Assembly: GCA_029251525.1 (NCBI GenBank)
Contig: JAQXDE010000035.1
Coordinates: 372,001-436,000, forward strand
DNA length: 64,000 bases
Direction of reading: 5' to 3'
Source of the DNA: Saprospiraceae bacterium
Lineage (GTDB): Bacteria > Bacteroidota > Bacteroidia > Chitinophagales > Saprospiraceae
The notes under the pieces were generated by a model. That model ran no database searches, was not told the DNA's origin, and saw nothing but the letters and a program-made list of their open reading frames with translations. The translations under genes and the position numbers were made by a program. The first letter of the stretch is position 1, and each line of letters begins with the position of its first letter. Shown piece by piece: positions 17,021 through 26,637 of this stretch.

Positions 17021-20000
17021 ATGAGTTTTCAAAAAACAAAACACAAAATGACACATCCTCATTTGTTTTTAAAATCGATATTTATTTTAATTTTTTTTAC
17101 TGTTTCTCATTACAGTTTAGGTCAATATACCACAACAGAGTGTCAAACTATCACTACTGCATTGATTGGGCCAGATAGGAATGACTTTGTTCACAATAAT
17201 GGAATAGATGTTAGTGAGGGTTACTTACATAATTTTGATCCGCCAGCACTACCATGTGGAATTAATAATCCAGGGATTACTTCACTATTAGTAAATATCG
17301 ACATAACAAGTATAACAACAAATGGGGGATGTACAGGAATACCTATTTTTGGAAATGTTTTATTAAACTGCCCACTAACTAACACTTCAGTTTGTCCAAT
17401 TATTCAAGATGTTTTGACTACTGGTTGTAATACTTTCGGAGGAGGAACTACAACCACCGGGATGTATTCCTTAGATATAGCCTCTTGTAACACAATAAAT
17501 TCAACTGATGTAATTGGAATAGATTTAATTCCTGCAACTGATTTTTCTCCATCATGTCCATCCAGTGGTACAGCGATTACTGACGGTCTTGTCTCCGTAA
17601 CTTATCAAATTTGTTTAGATTATACCTACGACCAATCAGTGCCCGCAGCTTGTGTAAATACCATTTTGATTAGTTGTGACGATGGTGATCCTTGTACAAT
17701 TAATGACATGACAACTGTAGATGATTGTGACAATACAATTATTTGTATTCCATGTACTGGAGTTTTAGCTGATTGTTCAAACATGGCCTGTCAAACTACA
17801 TTGCCATGCGATGATGGTGATGGATGTACTGAAAATGATGTGGAAACTCTAGCGGCAGATGGAAGTGTATGTGTTCCATGTGCGGGAGTTTTAGTTAATT
17901 GCTCGAATGTTGCCTGCCAAACTGCATTGCCATGTGATGATGGTGATCCATGTACCGAAAATGATGAAGAGATATTAGCGGCAGATGGAAGTGTATGTGC
18001 TCCATGTGCAGGAGTTTTAGTTGATTGTTCAAATGTTGCTTGCCAAACCACATTGCCGTGTGATGATGGCAACCCGTGTACCGAAAATGATGAAGAGATA
18101 TTAGCAGCAGATGGAAGTGTATGTACTCCTTGTGGTGGAACTACAATAGACTGTTCAAATGGGACAACTACAACTCAAGGCTGTGATGATGGTAATCCTA
18201 ATACAATTAATGATAATGAAACTATTTTAGACTGCGATGGTAGTATTTGTATTCCATGTTCTGGAACTTTAGTAAATTGTAATACTGGTCCAACATCAGA
18301 TGTACCATGTGATGATGGAGATCCTTGTACGATAAATGATATTGAAACAATTTTGAATTTGAATGGTAATGTTTGTGTACCATGCATGGGTATACCTGCA
18401 CCTTGCAATACAGACCCTACTTGTCAGGCTACTATTTCATGCGATGACAATGATCCCTGTACGATAAATGACGTGGAAACTATTTTGATTTCAGATGGAA
18501 GTGTTTGTATTCCGTGTTCAGGGATTGCGATTGATTGTACCACAGGAACAACTACAGTGCAACTATGCGATGATGGAGATCCATTTACAATAAATGATAT
18601 TGAGACCATACTAGATTGCGATGGCAGCATTTGTATTCCTTGTTTAGGTACTGCTGTAAATTGTTCAACTGGTTCAACTACAATTGTTGTTTGTGATGAT
18701 GGAGATCCATGCACTAATAATGATGAACAGACTATCCTAGACGCAACTGGTGCAATCTGTGTTCCATGCGCAGGGACTGTTATTGATTGTTCAACAGGTT
18801 CTACTACTGTTCAGATATGTGATGATGGAGATCCATTTACAATAAATGATATTGAGACAATACTAGATTGCGATGGCAGTATTTGCATTCCATGTATAGG
18901 CACTGCCGTAAATTGCTCTACTGGCACAACTACAATTGTTGTATGCGACGATGGTGATCCATGTACTGAAAACGATGAACAGACTATCTTAGATGCAACT
19001 GGTGCAATCTGCGTTCCTTGCATAGGAATTGTTATTGATTGTTCATCAGGTTCTACTACGGTTCAGATATGTGATGATGGAGATCCATTTACAATAAATG
19101 ATATTGAGACAATACTAGATTGCGATGGTAGTATTTGTATTCCATGTTTAGGTACTGCTGTAAATTGTTCAACTGGATCTACCTCAATCGTACCATGTGA
19201 CGATAATAACCCTTGTACAATTAATGATGAACAAACAATTTTAGATTCTGATGGAACCATTTGTGTGCCTTGTCAAGGAATAGCATTAGATTGTACATCG
19301 GGAACAACGACTATAATTATATGTGATGATGGAGATCCCAATACAATTAATGATGAGCAAACGATCCTAGATTGTGATGGTAGCACTTGTGTTCCTTGCC
19401 AAGGTACACCAGTAAATTGTACAAATGGATCAACTTCAATTGTTGCGTGTGATGATAGTGATGCATGTACAATTAATGATGAACAAACAGTTTTAGATTC
19501 TGATGGCAGTATTTGTATTCCATGCCTAGGTACGCCAATAAATTGTTCATCAGGATCATCTACGATAGTTTCATGCGATGATGGTAATCCAAATACGTTT
19601 AATGATGAACAGACAATTTTAGATTGTGATGGCAGTATTTGTATTCCATGTCAAGGTACGCCAGGATTATATACTATTACAGAATGTCAAACGGTTTCAA
19701 CTGCTTTAATAGGACCTGATAGAAATGATTGGTCCCATGCTAATTTACCTATTGTAAATGAAGGATACTTGCATAATTTTGAACCTCCAACTTTACCTTG
19801 TGGATTGAATAATCCTGGATTGAGTTCAGTAGTTGTGAATATTGACTTGACAGATATTATAACTTCAACAGAATGTACTAATATACCAATATTTGGAAAT
19901 GTATTGTTAGGTTGTCCATTAACGAATACAGCAGTTTGCCCGATAGTCCAAGATGTGTTAACTCCGGGATGTAACACTTTTGGTGGAGGAGCAACAACTA

Positions 20001-23000
20001 TTGGGACTTATTCATTGAATATTTCTAATTGCAATACAATAAATGCAACAGATGTTATCGGAGTTGATTTGATTCCTGCAACAGATTTTAGTGCTGCTTG
20101 CACTTCAGATGGTATGGCAATTTCAAACGGGACTATTTCGGTTTCTTATGAAATTTGTCTGGATTACTTTTATGATCAATCAGTTCCTCAACCTTGCACC
20201 AATACAATAGTTATAGCCTGTGATGATGGAGATCCATGCACTGTAAATGATATGGTGACAGTTGATGATTGTGATAACACAATTGTTTGTATTCCATGTT
20301 TTGGAGTAATAGCTGATTGTTCGAGTAATGTTTGTCAAACTACAATACCATGTGATGATGCAAATCCATGCACTCAAAATGATGTAATAACTCTAGCTCC
20401 CGATGGTAGCATTTGTATTCCGTGTACTGGTGTTTTAGTGGATTGTTCTAATGTTGCATGTCAAACATTTTTACCATGTGATGATGGAAATCCGTGTACT
20501 GACAATGATGTTGAGATACTCGCGTCTGATGGTACTATTTGTATACCATGTGCAGGTGTTCTCTCTGATTGTTCCAATATTGCTTGTCAAACTACCTTAC
20601 CATGCGATGATGCTGATCCATGTACTTCAAATGATATTGAAACATTGGCTGCAGATGGTAGTGTATGTGAACCTTGCGAAGGAATATTGATAGATTGTTC
20701 AAATGGAACAACTTCTGTAATAGTATGTGATGATAATAATTCAAATACAATAAATGATGAACAAACCATTTTAGATTGCGACGGAAGCATATGTATACCA
20801 TGTCAAGGAACTTTAGTAGATTGCTCAAATGGTTCGACTACAGTTATTGCTTGTGATGATGGCGATGCTTGTACGATAAATGACGAACAAACAGTTCTAG
20901 AATTAAATGGAGCTATTTGTGTTCCATGTCAAGGTACAATGATAGATTGCTCGACAGGAACAACTTCAGTAATAGCTTGTAATGATAATGATCCGAACAC
21001 AATAAATGATGAACAAACGATCTTAAATTGTAATGGCAGTATTTGTATCCCATGTTTAGGAACACCGGTAAACTGTACAACAGGGGTTACTTCAATTGTA
21101 CCATGTGATGATGGCGATGCTTGTACAATAAATGACGAACAAACAGTACTGGTTTCAGATGGAACAATTTGTATTCCGTGTCAAGGAATTATAATAAATT
21201 GTTCAACCGGAACAACTTCCATTGTAACTTGTAATGATAATGATCCAAATACAGTAAATGATGAACAAACTATTTTAGATTGCGATGGTAGTATTTGTAT
21301 ACCATGTCAAGGGATTCCTGTAGATTGTTCAAATGGTTCGACATCAATTGTGCTATGTGATGATAACGATGCTTGTACGATCAATGACGAACAAATAGTA
21401 CTAGATTCAGATGGAACTATTTGTATACCATGTCAAGGTATAGCGATAGATTGTTCGACAGGAATAACCTCTGTTGTATCTTGTAATGATAATGATCCAA
21501 ATACAGTAAATGATGAACAAACCATTTTAGATTGTGATGGTAGTATTTGTATACCATGTCAAGGAATTCCTGTAGATTGTTCAAATGGTTCAACATCAAT
21601 TGTGCTATGTGATGATAACAATGCTTGTACGATAAATGACGAACAAATAATTCTGGATTCAGATGGTACTATATGTACACCATGTCAAGGTACAGCGATA
21701 GACTGTTCGACAGGAACAATCTCTATGGTAGCTTGTAATGATAATGATCCAAACACAATAAATGATGAGCAAACGATCTTAGATTGTGACGGTAGTATTT
21801 GTATCCCTTGCCAGGGAACTCCTGTTGATTGTTCAAATGGAACTACCTCGGTTGTTACTTGTGATGATAACGATGCTTGTACAATAAATGATGAACAAAC
21901 CATACTAGATTCAGATGGAACTATATGTATTCCTTGTCAAGGGACATCAGTAGATTGTACAATAGGTTCAACATCTATTTCAATATGTGATGATAATAAC
22001 CCCAATACAATTAACGATGAGCAAACGATATTAGATTGTGACGGTAGTATTTGTATACCATGTCAAGGGATTCCTGTAAATTGTTTCAACGGCACAACTT
22101 CAGTCGTCTCATGTGATGATGGAGATGCATGCACTATAAATGATGAACAAACTGTTCTTGATGCAAATGGAGTAATTTGTATTCCATGCCTTGGAACATT
22201 AGTGGATTGTTTAGTAGGAACAACTTCCAATTTACCTTGTGATGATGGAAATCCAAATACCTTCGATGATACAGAAATTATTCTTGATTGCGATGGTAGT
22301 ATTTGTACTCCATGTTCTGGTACCCTTTGTAATGTTGTAGCAATTATTCAAAATCCAGTTGGATCATTAAATTGTCAGAGTTTAATGACAGGATTCATTC
22401 TAGAGAGCACTGGGTCATCAACTGGAGCGAACTACAGTTACCAATGGATTTATTCTAATAATATTATCGGTACGGATTCATCAATTGAGATTTTCGAGGA
22501 GGGAAATTATACTCTTCTCATCTCTGATATTTTAAATGGATGTTTTAATTCATTTGAAATTAATATTGTTATTCCACCGGTGACTCTTGATCCAACAATC
22601 CAAATAATTCCTGAATCTTGTCAAAATGAAGAGGATGGAAGTATTATAATCGATACAGTTGTTGGAGGTCAACCTCCTTATCTCTTCAGTTTAAATTCAG
22701 ATCCTTTTGTTTTTAACACTCAGTATCAAAATCTTAATCCGGGGGTTTATAATTTAATTGTTCAAGATGCCGACGGTTGTGAAACCTTTTTAGAATTAAA
22801 TGTTCCTGCGGCAACTTCCTTAATGTTAGATATTGGACAAGACGAGGAGATATACTTAGGTGATAGCGTTCAACTTTCTGTTTTTTCAAACTTAATTATT
22901 GATTCTATAATTTGGGATTATGATGAGAGTTTAAATTGTTTAGATTGTCTTGATCCGATAGTGAGTCCAATTGATGAAACTGAATATTCGGTGACTTTGA

Positions 23001-23350
23001 TTGATATAAATGGGTGTGAAATTAGTGACCAAATTGTAATTTTTGTAGATAAAACTCAAAAGGTATTTATACCAAATGGGTTTTCACCAGATGGAGATGG
23101 AGCTAATGATTATTTTATGATTTATGCAGGCTCTGATGTCAGAAGCATTCGTAATTTTAGAATATTTGATAGGTGGGGCGCAAATTTATTTTCTCGAAGT
23201 AATTTCAATCCGAACGATCCTCAATATGGTTGGGACGGAATTTATAATGGAGAAGTGGTCGTCTCTGGTGTATACATTTATTATGCAGAAATAGAATTTG
23301 TAGATGGAAGGGTAGAAGTGATGAGTGGTGATATTACGGTGATAAAATGA
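17021..23350 (+). CDS. Giant cysteine-rich repeat protein with type B T9SS (gliding-associated) tail
   Basis: 2109 residues. A signal peptide (hydrophobic core IFILIFFTVSHYSLG) starts at MSFQ (17021) or MTHPH (17048). An N-terminal domain of about 180 residues (TTECQTITTALIGPDRNDF) is followed by 16 cysteine-rich repeats of about 42 residues. The same N-domain then occurs again (about 884-1065), followed by 17 more repeats, so the protein is a duplicated domain-plus-array module. Each repeat reads roughly CDDxDPxTINDEQTIL, then DGxICIPCxG, then xDC. From about 1766 come less repetitive Ig/PKD-like segments, and residues about 2012-2109 are a type B T9SS sorting domain (FIPNGFSPDGDGANDYF, FDRWGANLF, GWDGIYNGE). 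I do not recognise the repeat as a named family; its acidic DxDxD and paired cysteines suggest disulfide-stabilised calcium-binding modules. A surface stalk or adhesin is the likely role. Confidence 0.88.
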   Translation: MSFQKTKHKMTHPHLFLKSIFILIFFTVSHYSLGQYTTTECQTITTALIGPDRNDFVHNNGIDVSEGYLHNFDPPALPCGINNPGITSLLVNIDITSITTNGGCTGIPIFGNVLLNCPLTNTSVCPIIQDVLTTGCNTFGGGTTTTGMYSLDIASCNTINSTDVIGIDLIPATDFSPSCPSSGTAITDGLVSVTYQICLDYTYDQSVPAACVNTILISCDDGDPCTINDMTTVDDCDNTIICIPCTGVLADCSNMACQTTLPCDDGDGCTENDVETLAADGSVCVPCAGVLVNCSNVACQTALPCDDGDPCTENDEEILAADGSVCAPCAGVLVDCSNVACQTTLPCDDGNPCTENDEEILAADGSVCTPCGGTTIDCSNGTTTTQGCDDGNPNTINDNETILDCDGSICIPCSGTLVNCNTGPTSDVPCDDGDPCTINDIETILNLNGNVCVPCMGIPAPCNTDPTCQATISCDDNDPCTINDVETILISDGSVCIPCSGIAIDCTTGTTTVQLCDDGDPFTINDIETILDCDGSICIPCLGTAVNCSTGSTTIVVCDDGDPCTNNDEQTILDATGAICVPCAGTVIDCSTGSTTVQICDDGDPFTINDIETILDCDGSICIPCIGTAVNCSTGTTTIVVCDDGDPCTENDEQTILDATGAICVPCIGIVIDCSSGSTTVQICDDGDPFTINDIETILDCDGSICIPCLGTAVNCSTGSTSIVPCDDNNPCTINDEQTILDSDGTICVPCQGIALDCTSGTTTIIICDDGDPNTINDEQTILDCDGSTCVPCQGTPVNCTNGSTSIVACDDSDACTINDEQTVLDSDGSICIPCLGTPINCSSGSSTIVSCDDGNPNTFNDEQTILDCDGSICIPCQGTPGLYTITECQTVSTALIGPDRNDWSHANLPIVNEGYLHNFEPPTLPCGLNNPGLSSVVVNIDLTDIITSTECTNIPIFGNVLLGCPLTNTAVCPIVQDVLTPGCNTFGGGATTIGTYSLNISNCNTINATDVIGVDLIPATDFSAACTSDGMAISNGTISVSYEICLDYFYDQSVPQPCTNTIVIACDDGDPCTVNDMVTVDDCDNTIVCIPCFGVIADCSSNVCQTTIPCDDANPCTQNDVITLAPDGSICIPCTGVLVDCSNVACQTFLPCDDGNPCTDNDVEILASDGTICIPCAGVLSDCSNIACQTTLPCDDADPCTSNDIETLAADGSVCEPCEGILIDCSNGTTSVIVCDDNNSNTINDEQTILDCDGSICIPCQGTLVDCSNGSTTVIACDDGDACTINDEQTVLELNGAICVPCQGTMIDCSTGTTSVIACNDNDPNTINDEQTILNCNGSICIPCLGTPVNCTTGVTSIVPCDDGDACTINDEQTVLVSDGTICIPCQGIIINCSTGTTSIVTCNDNDPNTVNDEQTILDCDGSICIPCQGIPVDCSNGSTSIVLCDDNDACTINDEQIVLDSDGTICIPCQGIAIDCSTGITSVVSCNDNDPNTVNDEQTILDCDGSICIPCQGIPVDCSNGSTSIVLCDDNNACTINDEQIILDSDGTICTPCQGTAIDCSTGTISMVACNDNDPNTINDEQTILDCDGSICIPCQGTPVDCSNGTTSVVTCDDNDACTINDEQTILDSDGTICIPCQGTSVDCTIGSTSISICDDNNPNTINDEQTILDCDGSICIPCQGIPVNCFNGTTSVVSCDDGDACTINDEQTVLDANGVICIPCLGTLVDCLVGTTSNLPCDDGNPNTFDDTEIILDCDGSICTPCSGTLCNVVAIIQNPVGSLNCQSLMTGFILESTGSSTGANYSYQWIYSNNIIGTDSSIEIFEEGNYTLLISDILNGCFNSFEINIVIPPVTLDPTIQIIPESCQNEEDGSIIIDTVVGGQPPYLFSLNSDPFVFNTQYQNLNPGVYNLIVQDADGCETFLELNVPAATSLMLDIGQDEEIYLGDSVQLSVFSNLIIDSIIWDYDESLNCLDCLDPIVSPIDETEYSVTLIDINGCEISDQIVIFVDKTQKVFIPNGFSPDGDGANDYFMIYAGSDVRSIRNFRIFDRWGANLFSRSNFNPNDPQYGWDGIYNGEVVVSGVYIYYAEIEFVDGRVEVMSGDITVIK
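17678..19667 (+). repeat. Cysteine-rich repeat array 1 (16 units of ~126 bp)
   Basis: Sixteen tandem units of 123-132 bases. From unit 7 onward two unit types alternate, giving a 252-bp higher-order period. Units 8 to 12 are nearly identical at that period. Confidence 0.85.
20217..22320 (+). repeat. Cysteine-rich repeat array 2 (17 units of ~126 bp)
   Basis: Seventeen tandem units after the second N-domain. Units 5 to 17 alternate strictly between the two cysteine patterns, and units 9 and 11 encode the same protein sequence. Confidence 0.85.
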
Positions 23351-23446
23351 TAAAAATCCTATAGTTAGTTGTTATGGAATGTTAATGTTTCTGACAATTG
23401 ACTTGTAAAAAACTGATTCCAAATATAAACTAATAAAAATAACAAC

Positions 23447-24733
23447 ATGAAACAATTATACTCAATAGTATTTCTTTTTGTATTATCAAGTTCATTTGCT
23501 CAATCCTTACCAATTGATTTCGAATCTTCTATTACCACAACTGACTTTGTAAATTTTGATGGTGGAGAAGGTACTGTTATTTCAAACCCGCAATCTAATG
23601 GTATCAATACGAGTTCAATGGTAGCTCAAATTGTAAGAGACGGAGGTACGGTATGGGCGGGTAGTAAAATTATATTATCAGAAAATTTGGATTTTTCCTC
23701 AAATTCAATTCTATCAATGAAGGTCTTTACTACTGCTCCAATTGGGACAACTATAAAGTTTAAGTTGGAAGGAGGGACTCCAACTGAGAAAGATGTTCTC
23801 ACAAAAACAACTAGTGAATGGGAAACTCTAACTTGGGATTTTACCGGTGCGCCCAATGATAATAATCAAGTTGTTTTCATGTTTGATTTTGGAAATACTG
23901 GCAATGGTTCAAATACTTCAACTTTCCTTTTTGATGATGTAGAACAACTTTTTGCGGGGGAGCAGATTGATCTACCTGTTAGCTTTGAAGGAACTTCTGT
24001 AAATTACACTACTACAGATTTTGGGGGGAATTTTTCTACCCTAGTTGAAGATCCTACTAATAATAGCAATACGGTTGTTGAAGCAATAAAAACTGCTAAT
24101 GCCGCAACTTGGGCTGGAACTACGATAGGAACGCCTGGAGGTTTTGCAACTAATATTCCTATTACATTAATGGATTCAAAAATGACTGTTAAAGTATGGT
24201 CACCTGATAGTGGAACCCCTATTCGACTTAAAGTTGAAAACTCTAATGACCCGACACAAACTTGCGAAACCGAGATTGTTACTACACTTTCTGCTGAATG
24301 GGAGATTTTAGAATTTGATTTTACAAATGAGGCAACTGGGACAGCAGCTTTAGATTTTGGGTTAAATAATGGTTGGATTTATAATATGGCATCCATCTTT
24401 TTCAATTTTGGAACAGACGGAGCCACAGCTGGAGAAAAAACTTACTATTTTGATAACGTCGCATTTGGAGACTTTGTATTAAGTGATAATAATTTATTTC
24501 TGGAAAAGATAAATATATTTCCAAACCCAGCTAATGGTTTTTGGAATGTTTCATCAAAAGATGCCACGATAATAAAGGTTGAAATTTATAATATACAAGG
24601 ACAACTTGTTTTATCGACTCAGCCTAAATCTAATTTTGAAAAGATAAGTTCTGAAGGATTTATATCAGGTATGTATCTATTAAAAGTTACAACTGAAAAA
24701 GGGAATAAAACCTTTAAGGTATTAAAAAATTAA
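23447..24733 (+). CDS. Secreted protein with two carbohydrate-binding-like domains and T9SS tail
   Basis: 428 residues. A signal peptide (MKQLYSIVFLFVLSSSFAQS) is followed by two related beta-sandwich domains. The first (about 20-170) has LPIDFESS, ISNPQSNGINTSSM, AGSKIILSEN and FLFDDVEQ. The second (about 175-345) has LPVSFEGTSVNYTTTDFGG, VEAIKTANAATWAGTTIG and TYYFDNVAFG. Such paired modules without an enzyme are found in Bacteroidota secreted polysaccharide-binding proteins. The end is a type A T9SS sorting domain (IFPNPANGFWNV, SGMYLLKVTTEKG). It is the last gene of the plus-strand surface island. Ligand unknown. Confidence 0.85.
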   Translation: MKQLYSIVFLFVLSSSFAQSLPIDFESSITTTDFVNFDGGEGTVISNPQSNGINTSSMVAQIVRDGGTVWAGSKIILSENLDFSSNSILSMKVFTTAPIGTTIKFKLEGGTPTEKDVLTKTTSEWETLTWDFTGAPNDNNQVVFMFDFGNTGNGSNTSTFLFDDVEQLFAGEQIDLPVSFEGTSVNYTTTDFGGNFSTLVEDPTNNSNTVVEAIKTANAATWAGTTIGTPGGFATNIPITLMDSKMTVKVWSPDSGTPIRLKVENSNDPTQTCETEIVTTLSAEWEILEFDFTNEATGTAALDFGLNNGWIYNMASIFFNFGTDGATAGEKTYYFDNVAFGDFVLSDNNLFLEKINIFPNPANGFWNVSSKDATIIKVEIYNIQGQLVLSTQPKSNFEKISSEGFISGMYLLKVTTEKGNKTFKVLKN

Positions 24734-25074
24734 GGTCAAATAATAATTATTTTTTACAATAATAGTCTTCGGAGGTCTTTTCAAAATTTGGAAAGACTTC
24801 CGAATTATTAGAAAATTTCCACACCTCACATAAACCAAGAATAAACATTATTAGATAGAGAACCACATGGTTTGACTATATTTTTATATAGTCTTATGAT
24901 CTAAGTAACTGATGTGTTTTTGGAGATTAAAGAACAAAATCAATACGTACTTTTTTATTAAATAAATATTTATTACACTATAAATATGAGATATAGTAAA
25001 GGAGTTCCTTTTTATTGGTTTATATTTAATTCTTACAAGTAAGGACCAATTTATTGGAATTACGAAACGATTAT
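24734..25074. other. Intergenic spacer closing the surface island
   Basis: The only structure I see is an imperfect hairpin at about 24768-24805 (cggaggtcttttc / gaaagacttccg), a likely terminator for the preceding gene. The rest is AT-rich with no open frame. Confidence 0.5.
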
Positions 25075-25464
25075 CTAGTCATTTGGTGTGAACCATAATG
25101 GAGCTTCCTCTTTACCTCCATCAGTATAGTCAATGAATATTTCATTACCTGGTTCAATCTTTTTACTTGCCTGAATTTCAATTTCCTTTTTTTCATAATC
25201 AAAGATTACAATTGCATTTGGTTCTGATTGGTGGTTATAAATTGAACCATAACCTAATGCTATACAGGCAGCTCCATTTGGTTTTTCTAACAAAAAGTAA
25301 TAATCATGTAGTACAGTCTTATGAATTGCAGAGACGTCCTTCTTTGGAATAATTAGGAGTGGACAAATTTCAATTAAATCACCTGTCTCTATTTCTTGAG
25401 CTGTAAAAACACCTCGTCCTCGATTACTAGAATTAGCAATATATAAACCTGGAATATGAAGCAT
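25075..25464 (-). CDS. SET-domain protein
   Basis: 129 residues, essentially a bare SET domain. An N-terminal part (NSSNRGRGVFTAQEIETGDLIEICP) precedes the conserved NH motif region GYGSIYNHQSEPNA and the GEE[LI]..DY-like motif GNEIFIDYTDGG. These match the S-adenosylmethionine and lysine-channel motifs of SET methyltransferases. There are no pre-SET or post-SET zinc clusters. It starts one base after the stop of the amine oxidase gene (TAA-A-ATG), so the two are probably translationally coupled. Bacterial SET proteins of this size are little studied, and the substrate is unknown. Confidence 0.85.
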   Translation of the reverse strand: MLHIPGLYIANSSNRGRGVFTAQEIETGDLIEICPLLIIPKKDVSAIHKTVLHDYYFLLEKPNGAACIALGYGSIYNHQSEPNAIVIFDYEKKEIEIQASKKIEPGNEIFIDYTDGGKEEAPLWFTPND

Positions 25465-25465
25465 T

Positions 25466-26536
25466 TTATTTTGTAATTATAATGTTGTAAATTTTTTCTG
25501 AAGTTGAAAGGGCAGACTTAATCGCGCCTTCCATATAGCCACCGAAATGTGAAACTGTTTCTGTGCCGGCCATAAAAAATGAATTATTCCAAAACGAATT
25601 TTGATAAATAGTATGTCCATTATTATAGTGTGAAGGAAGGAAATTTATAGTCGGAGAAAAAGTAAATTTTTCATTTTCCCAAATTTTGTCAAAATATCCA
25701 ACATGATTTTCTGCATCTTTTCCAAAGAATTTCCTTAAGTTTTCGATGACCATCTTTTCACGATCTTCTTTGGAGTATTGTACTATTGTTCCATTTAAAA
25801 ATCCCTTTAAAGCAAATTTATTTTTTTCATAATTAGTATGGTCATACATTTCTGGAATCAAACTTGACTGGCTGAATATTGCTCCTGAAAGTCCTTTTTC
25901 TCTCCAAAATGGTGAAGCATATTCTACTGCAAATTTTACGGAACTCTCCATCCATATTTGGGTGTTTTTAAAAATTTTAATGGCATTTTTAGGTAATGTT
26001 GGAGAGCAATTAACTGATTGAACAAAAAGCTTTGCAGGAATAGTTGAAATAACTAAGTCTGCTTCAAAAATATTACCTTCAGTAGTATAAATTGAAATGT
26101 AATTTTCTTTTTTTTCAAGATTGGAAACAGGTTGACCTAGTGAAATGTTTTCCAATCCAATCTTATCAGCTAGTTTTAAAATAATAGAAGAAGTCCCACC
26201 TTGAATTCGAAAAGAAGGTTCTTCAGATTCAGGAACTTCAAATTTTTGAGGAGGAATGAAGGACATTGTTTCAAAAAAAGTAGTTCCGCTAATGAATTGT
26301 TGGAATATACCAATTTCAAGTTCTTCCAAAAAAGCTACAAGGTTTTGATGTTTTTTTCCGAACCAAGTAGCTCCCATTTCCATAGGAGAATTTTGATTTC
26401 CTTTTATCGTCTCGATTCGTCCCCCAATTCTATTTCGAGCTTCAATTATATGGACATTGATTCCTCTTTTTTTTAATAAATATGCAATGCTCAAACCACT
26501 CAAACCTGCTCCAATAATTATTACTTTTTTTGTCAT
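25466..26536 (-). CDS. Flavin-dependent amine oxidase family protein
   Basis: 356 residues. The N-terminal dinucleotide motif VIIIGAGLSGLSIAYLL is followed by EARNRIGGRI, the typical FAD-binding arrangement of the monoamine-oxidase/phytoene-desaturase group. A C-terminal FAD contact, FMAGTETVSHFGGYMEGAI, is present. It is shorter than classical monoamine oxidases (about 450 residues). No signal peptide, so cytoplasmic. It lies directly upstream of, and nearly abuts, the SET-domain gene, suggesting a functional link, for example oxidation of an N-methylated or amine substrate; that is inference. The reaction cannot be assigned from sequence. Confidence 0.85.
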   Translation of the reverse strand: MTKKVIIIGAGLSGLSIAYLLKKRGINVHIIEARNRIGGRIETIKGNQNSPMEMGATWFGKKHQNLVAFLEELEIGIFQQFISGTTFFETMSFIPPQKFEVPESEEPSFRIQGGTSSIILKLADKIGLENISLGQPVSNLEKKENYISIYTTEGNIFEADLVISTIPAKLFVQSVNCSPTLPKNAIKIFKNTQIWMESSVKFAVEYASPFWREKGLSGAIFSQSSLIPEMYDHTNYEKNKFALKGFLNGTIVQYSKEDREKMVIENLRKFFGKDAENHVGYFDKIWENEKFTFSPTINFLPSHYNNGHTIYQNSFWNNSFFMAGTETVSHFGGYMEGAIKSALSTSEKIYNIIITK

Positions 26537-26637
26537 AATATAAAAAATAAACTTTTTAAAGCAAAAAAAATCAAGTGACAGTTTTCGCCCCTTTTCAGTT
26601 AAAAACTACATTGTTTAGGTTGTTACTTTAGACTTTC

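Noticed and set aside
17791-21903. Many minus-strand open frames opposite the giant repeat gene
   Set aside because: They recur with the repeat period and are the antisense reading of the cysteine-rich repeats; none has a family match.
17678-22320. Possible CRISPR-like array because of regular spacing
   Set aside because: Units are in frame, 126 bp long without unique spacers, and encode conserved protein repeats.
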